A DNA stretch of 5,411 bases, from positions 1 to 5,411 of the forward strand of contig CANHUM010000126.1 in the NCBI GenBank assembly GCA_947463845.1, read 5' to 3'. Source of the DNA: Comamonadaceae bacterium (GTDB lineage: Bacteria; Pseudomonadota; Gammaproteobacteria; Burkholderiales; Burkholderiaceae_C). A program made the translations under genes and the position numbers. Under the pieces are notes generated by a model. That model had not been told where the DNA came from, ran no database searches, and was given only the letters and a program-made list of their open reading frames with translations. Shown here piece after piece: positions 1-5,411 of this stretch; positions within the stretch are counted from its first letter, which is position 1; each line of letters begins with the position of its first letter.

Positions 1-1710
1 AAGTGCAAACTTGGACAAAATCACTCGCCCCTCGGAAGACTTGGGGCCTGCAACACCGTGAGGTCTCATGTCTCGCACCAAAGCGTTGCTGATGGTCAAC
101 AACAGGCCATCGGCGGTTGACAAAGCAGCCGCCAGTCCACCGGCTGCAACCAGGCCCGACACCACAAAAGGCATACCGCCTAACTCTGGCGTGGCCAACA
201 TGATCATGTCCGCGCCGAGTTTGAGCTCACCCAGCTGCAAAATGCCGTCGCCGTTCACGTCCGAAAACTCCAGCAAGGCCGAGTCCAACCTGGCCCATTG
301 CGCCATCCAGCTGGGCAACTCGGTAAAACGACTGCCCACCAAGTTGTTGAGCACCTCGAACTTGACCAAGACCGCCAAGGCAGGCACGCTCAGGTAAATC
401 AAGCCGATGAAGAACAAAGACCAGGCCACGGAACTGCGCGTTTCAGCCACCGATGGCGATGTGTAAAAGCGGGTCAGCAAATGCGGCAACCCAGCAGTGC
501 CGATCATCAGGCAAAACACCAAGGCCAGAAAATTCAGGCGCGACTCACTGAAAAGTTTCTCTTGGGCTAGCCCGCCATCGGGCTCCCCTGTAAAGGCCTG
601 AATGTGCGGCGGCATGCCCCCCAATGGTCGGGCTCGCTCCAAGTTGTCATGCATGGCTCGAGTCCACAACTCTCGGGCAACAGACGGCTCATGGGGGACG
701 GCCAGCAACTCCCGTCGCACTTGTGCAATCGTGACAAAGTCAGCACCCTCGGCTTTGAGCCATCGAATTTTGTCTTCCAACTCCTGGCGCAAGTCTCGAA
801 TGGCGGAATCCACGTCCTGCAAACGGGAGGCGTAAAGCTTCGCGCGCTGTGCGTATTCACGGCGCACCTCTAATTCGGCCGGATCATCCATCAGACGCTT
901 TTCAATGCTGGCGATAGCGGACAGTTGGGCCCCATAAACCAGAGGGGCCACGGGATTGCCCAGTTGCTTGTACGCCAGCCAGGAGACAGGTATGAGAAAG
1001 GCCAGCAACAGCATGATGTACTGCGCAACTTGTGTCCAGGTGATCGCTCGCATGCCCCCTAAAAAAGAACACAGCAAAACTCCGCCCAAGCCCAGCAAGA
1101 TACCGATTTCAAATTGCACCCCGGTCAGGCGCGAAGCGATCAGGCCAATGCCGTAGATCTGGGCCACCACATAGGTGAATGAGCACAAAACAGAAGCCAA
1201 TGCAGCAATCACACGGGGCCATCGTCCACCAAAGCGCTGGTCAAAATAATCCGGCAAGGTGTACAGATTCATGGACCTCAATTGGGGGGCGATGAGCAGT
1301 GCCACCAAGCAAAAGCCACCGGTCCAGCCAATGACATAGGCCAAGCCGCCTGGCTGGTTGCCGCTGCCAGAAAAGCCTTGCAGATAGAGAGCGCCCGCCA
1401 AGCTGATGAAGGACGCGGCACTCATCCAGTCCGCCGCTGTCGCCATACCGTTGTACATGGCCGGAATACGTCGTCCGGCCACGTAGTACTCGTCCTCATC
1501 CGTGGTTCTGCCCGCGATCCCGATCAGCGCATAGATCATGACGGAACTGAAGAGAAAGAATGGACCAATCAGGTTACGCGACAAGCCCACGCGCTCGGCC
1601 CAAGCCATGGACCCGATGAGCGCCAGCAAAAAAACCACATACAGCAGGACGTTGCGGTGCAACCGCCAGCGATATGCGGAAGAAACGATGACATCCATCG
1701 GTTTGCTCAT
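1..1710 (-). CDS. Sodium/solute symporter (SSS family, VC_2705-like, ActP-related), C-terminus outside window
   Basis: This is an inner-membrane Na+-coupled transporter of the SSS family (LeuT fold), probably for a small carboxylate; the substrate is not determinable. The frame is open for 570 codons from ATG 1708-1710 to the window edge, and family members I recall are about 650-690 residues, so roughly 100 residues are missing. Hydrophobic helices lie near residues 18-38, 48-67, 92-110, 121-143, 165-190, 197-217, 228-248, 391-411, 428-450 and 512-535. The motif TAADWMSAASF carries Asp94, which I align with the Na+-essential Asp55 of PutP. GGLAAALSTADGLLLT carries Ser531/Thr532, matching PutP Ser340/Thr341 in core TM8. 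Large soluble inserts occupy residues 251-390 and 451-508; the second contains an EF-hand loop. The gene starts 32 bases after ppsA on the same strand with no terminator between, suggesting co-transcription. No good Shine-Dalgarno precedes ATG1 or the alternative Met5. The family call is firm; the VC_2705 subtype rests on memory of homologues. Confidence 0.92.
   Translation of the reverse strand, partial: MSKPMDVIVSSAYRWRLHRNVLLYVVFLLALIGSMAWAERVGLSRNLIGPFFLFSSVMIYALIGIAGRTTDEDEYYVAGRRIPAMYNGMATAADWMSAASFISLAGALYLQGFSGSGNQPGGLAYVIGWTGGFCLVALLIAPQLRSMNLYTLPDYFDQRFGGRWPRVIAALASVLCSFTYVVAQIYGIGLIASRLTGVQFEIGILLGLGGVLLCSFLGGMRAITWTQVAQYIMLLLAFLIPVSWLAYKQLGNPVAPLVYGAQLSAIASIEKRLMDDPAELEVRREYAQRAKLYASRLQDVDSAIRDLRQELEDKIRWLKAEGADFVTIAQVRRELLAVPHEPSVARELWTRAMHDNLERARPLGGMPPHIQAFTGEPDGGLAQEKLFSESRLNFLALVFCLMIGTAGLPHLLTRFYTSPSVAETRSSVAWSLFFIGLIYLSVPALAVLVKFEVLNNLVGSRFTELPSWMAQWARLDSALLEFSDVNGDGILQLGELKLGADMIMLATPELGGMPFVVSGLVAAGGLAAALSTADGLLLTISNALVRDMRPHGVAGPKSSEGRVILSKFAL
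226..261 (-). other. EF-hand calcium-binding loop within the symporter
   Basis: Residues 484-495 of the symporter read DVNGDGILQLGE. This fits the canonical 12-residue EF-hand loop at every key position: Asp at 1, Asn at 3, Asp at 5, Gly at 6, a hydrophobic residue (Leu) at 8 and Glu at 12. The loop lies between the helices at about 428-450 and 512-535, which correspond to core TM7 and TM8 of the LeuT fold, so it should face the periplasm. Calcium binding is inferred from the motif alone. Only one loop is seen, whereas classical EF-hands pair, so this resembles the single dockerin- or calerythrin-style loops found in bacterial proteins. Confidence 0.75.
541..960 (-). other. Long charged insert between core TM5 and TM6 of the symporter
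   Basis: Symporter residues 251-390 form a hydrophilic stretch between two hydrophobic helices, where I recall the ActP-type loop being much shorter. Residues about 268-345 are rich in Glu, Asp, Arg and Lys, with regularly spaced Leu, Ile and Val, and look helical and possibly coiled coil. Residues about 355-390 are richer in Gly and Pro (LGGMPPH, TGEPDGG). There is no stop or frame break, so the insert is part of the protein. LeuT-fold topology places this loop on the periplasmic side. I recall similar inserts in long VC_2705-type symporters of Burkholderiales, so it is probably a subfamily trait and not unique to this gene. Its function is unknown. Confidence 0.7.
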
Positions 1711-1742
1711 GGCCTTGTTCTGATCAAACCTGGGTTGACGTA

Positions 1743-4133
1743 TCAGCTGCCCAGACGGGTCCAGGTTTCAATGACCGTGTCCGGGTTCAGCGAAATCGAA
1801 CTGATGCCTTGGTCCATCAGCCAATGCGCAAAGTCCGGATGGTCCGAGGGACCCTGACCGCAAATGCCGATGTATTTGCCCTGCGCCAAGCAGGCCTTGA
1901 TGGCTTGCGCGATCAAGACGGTGACCGCTGGATCACGTTCGTCAAAATCGGCAGCCAACAACTCCATACCAGAATCACGGTCCAGGCCCAAAGTCAGCTG
2001 GGTCAGATCGTTCGAGCCAATCGAGAACCCATCGAAGAACTCCAGAAAGCGCTCAGCCAGGATGGCATTGCTGGGCACTTCGCACATCATGATGACTTTG
2101 AGGCCATCTTGGCCACGCCTCAAACCTTGGCTTGCCAGCAGTTGGGTGACCTTTTCGGCCTGGCCCAAGGTGCGCACAAAGGGCACCATGATCTGCACAT
2201 TGGTCAGGCCCATTTCGCCGCGCACCCGCTTGAGGGCTTCGCACTCCATGGCAAAAGCTTCGCCAAAGTCATGGCTGATGTAACGCGCAGCACCACGGAA
2301 GCCCAGCATCGGATTTTCCTCTTCTGGCTCGTAGCGGCTGCCGCCAATCAATTTACGGTATTCGTTGCTCTTGAAGTCCGACAAACGCACGATGACCGGT
2401 TTGGGCCAAAAAGCAGCAGCGATACTGGCTATACCTTCGGCCACCTTGTCGACATAAAAAGCGCGGGGGGACGCGTGACCACGAGCAACCGACTCCACGG
2501 CCTTTTTCAAGTCGGCATCAATGGCGGGGTAATCCAGGATGGCCTTGGGGTGCACGCCAATGTTGTTGTTGATGATGAATTCCAGACGCGCCAAGCCAAC
2601 ACCGGCATTGGGCAACTGGGCAAAGTCAAAAGCCAGCTGAGGGTTGCCCACGTTCATCATGATCTTGGTTTTGATCTCGGGCAGCACGCCGCGCTGGATC
2701 TCGCTGATCTCGGTCTCTAACAAGCCGTCGTAGATGTATCCAGTATCGCCCTCTGCGCAGCTGACGGTCACCAAGGTGCCATCGGTCAGTTGCTCCGTGG
2801 CGTTGCCACACCCCACCACGGCCGGAATCCCCAGCTCTCGCGCGATGATGGCAGCGTGGCAAGTGCGCCCACCCCGGTTGGTGACGATGGCACTGGCGCG
2901 CTTCATCACAGGTTCCCAGTTCGGGTCGGTCATGTCGGTCACCAGCACATCGCCGGGCTGAACCTTATCCATTTCACTGATGTCTGACACCCGCCGCACG
3001 GGTCCTGTCCCGATTTTTTGGCCAATGGCACGGCCCTCGGCCAGGATAGTGCTTTTGCCTTTGAGCTTGTAGCGCAGTTCTGGCGTCCCTTTGGCCTGGC
3101 TTTTCACAGTTTCGGGGCGCGCTTGCAAGATGTAGAGCAAGCCGTCAGTGCCGTCCTTGCCCCACTCGATGTCCATGGGACGACCGTAATGCTGCTCAAT
3201 GACCACTGCATACCGGGCCAATTGCTCGACCTCGTCGTCGGTCAGGCTGAAACGGTTGCGCAGCTCAGTGGGCACGTCGATGGTTTTGACCAGCTTGCCA
3301 GAAGCGGCTTTTTCTTGCGGCGTGGCAAACACCATCTCGATGAGCTTGGAGCCCAGGTTTCGGCGAATCACGCAGCGCTTACCGGCAGCCAGCATGGGTT
3401 TGTGCACATAAAACTCGTCCGGGTTCACTGCGCCTTGCACCACCGTCTCACCCAGGCCATAGCTGGAGGTGATGAAGACCACATCCTCAAAGCCAGACTC
3501 GGTGTCAATTGTGAACATGACGCCTGCAGCGCCCAAATCAGAGCGCACCATGCGCTGCACGCCCGCCGACAAAGCCACATCGGCATGGGCGAAACCCTTG
3601 TGGACACGGTAACTGATGGCACGATCGTTGTACAAGGAAGCGAACACCTCTTTCATCTTGTGCAGCACATCGTCAATGCCCACGACGTTCAAAAAGGTTT
3701 CTTGTTGGCCGGCAAAAGAAGCATCGGGTAAATCTTCAGCGGTAGCTGAAGAGCGCACCGCAAAAGAGGCTTCAGGGTTGTTGCCCTGCAAACGCTCAAA
3801 TTCATCGCGGATGGCTTTTTCAAGATCGGCCGGGAAAGGCTGAGCCTCAACCATGGCGCGGATTTCGGCCCCCGCTGCCGCCAAGGCACGCACATCTTCT
3901 GTGTCCAGGGCATCAAGTCGGGCGTTGATGCGATCAGTCAAGCCGCCAAAAGCCAGGAATTGACGAAAGGCATGCGCGGTGGTGGCAAAGCCCGTGGGCA
4001 CACGCACACCGGAAGGCAGCTGGGAAATCATCTCCCCCAAGCTGGCATTTTTTCCCCCCACCGACTCAACATCGGTCATGCGCAAAAGCTCAAAGGGAAC
4101 GACCAAGGCGGTCTCACTGAAAAGATCAGACAT
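1743..4133 (-). CDS. ppsA: Phosphoenolpyruvate synthase (pyruvate, water dikinase)
   Basis: This cytoplasmic enzyme converts pyruvate + ATP + water to PEP + AMP + phosphate, feeding gluconeogenesis. The 796-residue length is close to the 792 of E. coli PpsA. Domain order is the family's. An N-terminal ATP-binding domain covers about residues 15-345, with [10 protein letters not shown] and [10 protein letters not shown] near 128. A swivelling phosphohistidine domain covers about 385-470, with [13 protein letters not shown] carrying catalytic His426. The C-terminal PEP/pyruvate TIM barrel carries [17 protein letters not shown] near 704-720 and [13 protein letters not shown] with catalytic Cys758. 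Thr424, two residues before His426, is the site that PpsR phosphorylates in this family. I chose ATG 4131-4133 because GGAG lies six bases upstream; an in-frame TTG at 4143-4145 overlaps that Shine-Dalgarno and is less likely. The gene is divergent from its regulator ppsR and followed closely by a symporter on the same strand. No missing residues or frame breaks are seen. Confidence 0.97.
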   Translation of the reverse strand: MSDLFSETALVVPFELLRMTDVESVGGKNASLGEMISQLPSGVRVPTGFATTAHAFRQFLAFGGLTDRINARLDALDTEDVRALAAAGAEIRAMVEAQPFPADLEKAIRDEFERLQGNNPEASFAVRSSATAEDLPDASFAGQQETFLNVVGIDDVLHKMKEVFASLYNDRAISYRVHKGFAHADVALSAGVQRMVRSDLGAAGVMFTIDTESGFEDVVFITSSYGLGETVVQGAVNPDEFYVHKPMLAAGKRCVIRRNLGSKLIEMVFATPQEKAASGKLVKTIDVPTELRNRFSLTDDEVEQLARYAVVIEQHYGRPMDIEWGKDGTDGLLYILQARPETVKSQAKGTPELRYKLKGKSTILAEGRAIGQKIGTGPVRRVSDISEMDKVQPGDVLVTDMTDPNWEPVMKRASAIVTNRGGRTCHAAIIARELGIPAVVGCGNATEQLTDGTLVTVSCAEGDTGYIYDGLLETEISEIQRGVLPEIKTKIMMNVGNPQLAFDFAQLPNAGVGLARLEFIINNNIGVHPKAILDYPAIDADLKKAVESVARGHASPRAFYVDKVAEGIASIAAAFWPKPVIVRLSDFKSNEYRKLIGGSRYEPEEENPMLGFRGAARYISHDFGEAFAMECEALKRVRGEMGLTNVQIMVPFVRTLGQAEKVTQLLASQGLRRGQDGLKVIMMCEVPSNAILAERFLEFFDGFSIGSNDLTQLTLGLDRDSGMELLAADFDERDPAVTVLIAQAIKACLAQGKYIGICGQGPSDHPDFAHWLMDQGISSISLNPDTVIETWTRLGS

Positions 4134-4139
4134 GCAAAG

Positions 4140-4143
4140 CTCC
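4140..4143 (-). promoter_or_regulatory. Ribosome binding site of ppsA
   Basis: On the minus strand GGAG is followed by six bases (CTTTGC) and then the ATG at 4131-4133. This is a good Shine-Dalgarno at near-ideal spacing. It decides the start in favour of this ATG over the upstream in-frame TTG, whose own codon would overlap the site. Confidence 0.75.
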
Positions 4144-4160
4144 AAAGTTAAAACCGGGCT

Positions 4161-4258
4161 CCAGGGTTCAGTTCAGGATTTTTTCTTGTTCTAGGCATGC
4201 AATCCAGATCAGGCCGCCGTGGATAATTGACTGATTTTAGGGGTCTTGTTGACCCTGG
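4161..4258. repeat. Distant inverted repeat CCAGGGT ... ACCCTGG
   Basis: CCAGGGT at 4161-4167 and ACCCTGG at 4252-4258 are exact inverted copies, with centres about 91 bases apart. One copy lies near the ppsA leader. The other overlaps the GGGTC/GACCC dyad near ppsR. Such spacing could fit two operator sites bridged by a regulator, but seven bases is a weak signal on its own. Confidence 0.25.
4241..4255. repeat. Perfect 5-bp dyad GGGTC-N5-GACCC
   Basis: GGGTC at 4241-4245 and GACCC at 4251-4255 are exact inverted copies around the spacer TTGTT, extendable by one G-T wobble pair. The site is 25 bases upstream of the ppsR start and about 107 bases upstream of the ppsA start. It could be a regulator half-site pair or a small hairpin in a leader RNA. 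There is no following T-run, so it is not a standard terminator. A dyad this short can occur by chance. Confidence 0.4.
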
Positions 4259-4279
4259 CATTTGAAATAAATTACAAGC

Positions 4280-5101
4280 ATGTCCAAACGCACCGTTTTT
4301 TTCGTCTCCGACGGAACCGGCATCACGGCCGAAACTTTTGGCAATGCCATCCTGGCCCAGTTCGACACGAAAACCCGTCACGTGCGACTGCCGTTTACCG
4401 ACACCATCGACAAAGCGCACCAGGCCGTGCGGCAAATCAACCATACGGCCGAGACCGAAGGCAACAAGCCCATTGTGTTCACGACTTTGGTCAATATGGA
4501 TGTGCTCAAGGTGCTGCAAGAACACTGTCAAGGCATGTTGCTGGACATGTTTGGCACCTTTGTGAACCCATTGGAAGCCGAATTGGGGATCAAGTCACAC
4601 CACCGAGTGGGTCGATTTTCGGATGTCAGCAAAAGCCAGGCCTACCACGATCGGATCGAGGCCATCAATTTCTCCCTGGCTCACGATGATGGTCAATCCA
4701 ACCGCGATCTGGAATCGGCCGATGTGATTTTGGTGGGCGTGAGCCGCAGCGGCAAAACTCCGACCAGCTTGTACCTGGCCATGCAACACGGGCTGAAAGC
4801 CGCCAACTACCCCCTGATTCCAGAAGACTTTGACCGCAAGCAATTGCCCCCCGCCTTGGTGCCGCATCGGTCAAAAATCTTCGGTCTGAGCATCCATCCG
4901 GAGCGCCTGGCCGAGATACGCGCCGAACGCAGACCCAACTCCCGCTACGCCAGCATGGAAAACTGCCGGATGGAAGTCTCGGAAGCCGAAGCCATGATGC
5001 GCCGCTCGGGCATCCGCTGGCTCTCCACCACCACAAAATCGATTGAAGAAATTGCGACGACCATCCTGCAGGAAATCAAACCCGAGCGCTTGATTTACTG
5101 A
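4280..5101 (+). CDS. ppsR: PEP synthase regulatory protein (bifunctional kinase/pyrophosphorylase, DUF299)
   Basis: In this family (E. coli YdiA/PpsR) the enzyme inactivates PpsA by ADP-dependent phosphorylation of a threonine near the catalytic histidine. It reactivates PpsA by phosphate-dependent removal of that group, releasing pyrophosphate. The protein is 273 residues, the usual family length. It opens with the characteristic [15 protein letters not shown] (residues 7-21). It carries the P-loop GVSRSGKT at 153-160, followed by PTSLYLA. The C-terminal segment near 250-268 ([18 protein letters not shown]) matches the family's end. Its target motif is intact in the divergent ppsA, which confirms the pairing. 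The ATG at 4280 gives the expected N-terminus, but no clear Shine-Dalgarno precedes it; the upstream sequence is AT-rich. The stop is only nine bases from the convergent glmM stop. No defects are seen. Confidence 0.95.
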   Translation: MSKRTVFFVSDGTGITAETFGNAILAQFDTKTRHVRLPFTDTIDKAHQAVRQINHTAETEGNKPIVFTTLVNMDVLKVLQEHCQGMLLDMFGTFVNPLEAELGIKSHHRVGRFSDVSKSQAYHDRIEAINFSLAHDDGQSNRDLESADVILVGVSRSGKTPTSLYLAMQHGLKAANYPLIPEDFDRKQLPPALVPHRSKIFGLSIHPERLAEIRAERRPNSRYASMENCRMEVSEAEAMMRRSGIRWLSTTTKSIEEIATTILQEIKPERLIY

Positions 5102-5116
5102 GCAAGCGGTTCAAGC
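5087..5116. terminator. Possible hairpin at the convergent ppsR/glmM junction
   Basis: CGCTTG at 5087-5092 pairs exactly with CAAGCG at 5103-5108 (loop of 10). An alternative pairing is GCTTGA at 5088-5093 with TCAAGC at 5111-5116; the two are mutually exclusive. The structure spans both stop codons and the nine-base gap, where a shared bidirectional terminator would sit. No T-run follows on either strand and the stems are only six pairs, so it is a weak candidate. Confidence 0.25.
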
Positions 5117-5411
5117 CAGGGTGGCAGCGATGCGTTCTGCACATTGCCTGGCCTGATCCGCATCTCGCGCCTCGACCATGACACGCACCAAGGGCTCCGT
5201 CCCACTGGCGCGGATCAGAACCCGCCCCGAATCGGCCAATTCGGCCTCAGCGGTGCCCGTTGCATCCCACAAAGCCTGATGGCCTTGCCAGTCAAAACCA
5301 GGGGTCAGGCGCACATTGATCAGCGTTTGCGGGAACAAGGTGATGCCCTCCAGCAATTGCGCCATGGTTTTGCCGCTGCCCACACAGGCTTGCAGCACCT
5401 GCAAGGCACTG
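5111..5411 (-). CDS. glmM: Phosphoglucosamine mutase, C-terminal part only (N-terminus outside window)
   Basis: GlmM converts glucosamine-6-phosphate to glucosamine-1-phosphate in the cytoplasm, on the path to UDP-GlcNAc for peptidoglycan and LPS. The last 99 residues are visible, of about 445 in the family. They form the C-terminal domain 4, with the phosphate-binding loop [15 protein letters not shown] (RASGTEP at 5192-5212). The preceding stretch with [11 protein letters not shown] and [10 protein letters not shown] is typical of the GlmM end. The frame is open to the right edge; an in-frame TTG at 5402-5404 is an internal leucine, not a start. RxSGTEP is shared with phosphomannomutases, but the [10 protein letters not shown] and RVMVEA context favours GlmM. 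It converges on ppsR with nine bases between stops, consistent with being the last gene of its operon. The active-site serine and metal-binding residues lie outside the window. Confidence 0.93.
   Translation of the reverse strand, partial: SALQVLQACVGSGKTMAQLLEGITLFPQTLINVRLTPGFDWQGHQALWDATGTAEAELADSGRVLIRASGTEPLVRVMVEARDADQARQCAERIAATLA

Larger units (their letters stand above)
4134..4279. promoter_or_regulatory. Divergent ppsA-ppsR intergenic region with presumed promoters
   Basis: These 146 bases separate the divergent starts of ppsA and ppsR and must hold both promoters unless one lies inside a gene. Candidate elements are weak. For ppsA, the minus strand has TAAAAT at 4234-4239 (five of six matches to a -10 box) but no good -35 at the right distance; it would give a leader of about 95 bases. 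For ppsR, the plus strand has TTGACC at 4249-4254 as a possible -35 and TAAATT at 4268-4273 as a possible -10, but the 13-base spacing is too short for a normal sigma-70 promoter. A dyad, GGGTC-TTGTT-GACCC, overlaps the -35-like element and may be an operator. The existence of promoters here is inferred from gene layout; the exact boxes are uncertain. Confidence 0.55.

Noticed and set aside
1711..1742. Terminator or promoter between ppsA and the symporter
   Set aside because: In these 32 bases I find no stem-loop with a T-run and no convincing -35/-10 pair.
1282..1857. A 191-codon plus-strand open frame spanning the ppsA/symporter junction
   Set aside because: It is antisense to two well-supported genes and its translation lacks recognisable domains.
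1809..2720. A 303-codon open frame on the plus strand, antisense to ppsA
   Set aside because: It lies wholly inside ppsA, which has clear domains and catalytic motifs. The antisense product resembles no family I know, and its open frame is explained by ppsA codon bias.
3018..3731. A 237-codon open frame on the plus strand, antisense to the N-terminal half of ppsA
   Set aside because: It is a shadow of ppsA coding sequence, with a His- and Gln-rich low-plausibility translation and no ribosome binding site I can see.
4143..4145. In-frame TTG as the start of ppsA (four extra residues)
   Set aside because: The TTG overlaps the GGAG that serves the ATG at 4131-4133, and the ATG start gives the usual N-terminus.
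4148..4531. A 127-codon minus-strand open frame covering the intergenic region and the start of ppsR
   Set aside because: It overlaps the strongly supported ppsR N-terminus, and its product is unlike any family I know. It could not be an extension of ppsA, which has its own start and Shine-Dalgarno.
5402..5404. TTG as the start of a short 97-residue gene
   Set aside because: The frame continues to the window edge and the sequence is the interior of GlmM, so this is an internal leucine codon.

Overview
The window reads as ordinary chromosomal DNA from a betaproteobacterium. It is most likely a Burkholderiales, Comamonadaceae-type organism of moderate G+C. This rests on the protein sequences I recognise (the long VC_2705-type sodium/solute symporter, and the PpsA, PpsR and GlmM variants) and on the ppsA/ppsR divergent arrangement. 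I did no database search. Coding density is very high, and I see no mobile elements, RNA genes or CRISPR arrays.

Layout, left to right. Positions 1-1710 (minus strand) hold the first 570 codons of a large sodium/solute symporter whose C-terminus lies beyond the left edge. After a 32-base gap, 1743-4133 (minus) is ppsA, phosphoenolpyruvate synthase, complete at 796 residues. A 146-base divergent intergenic region (4134-4279) follows. Then 4280-5101 (plus) is ppsR, the bifunctional kinase/pyrophosphorylase that controls PpsA. Only nine bases later, 5111-5411 (minus) is the C-terminal 99 residues of GlmM, phosphoglucosamine mutase, convergent with ppsR.

How the genes work together. PpsA makes PEP from pyruvate and ATP, the entry to gluconeogenesis during growth on lactate, pyruvate, acetate-derived carbon or similar acids. 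PpsR is predicted to switch PpsA off and on by phosphorylating a threonine two residues before the catalytic histidine; both residues are present here (Thr424, His426). The symporter sits just downstream of ppsA on the same strand with no visible terminator. An uptake-plus-PEP-synthesis operon for a small carboxylate is therefore plausible, but its substrate cannot be read from the sequence. GlmM belongs to peptidoglycan precursor synthesis and is probably the end of an unrelated operon.

The most interesting feature is in the symporter. Two soluble inserts, one about 140 residues long and charged and one about 58 residues long carrying a textbook EF-hand calcium-binding loop, both fall in loops that LeuT-fold topology places in the periplasm. 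I found no evidence of a wholly new system. The remaining findings are modest: dyad symmetry in the ppsA-ppsR intergenic region and overlapping hairpins at the ppsR/glmM junction.
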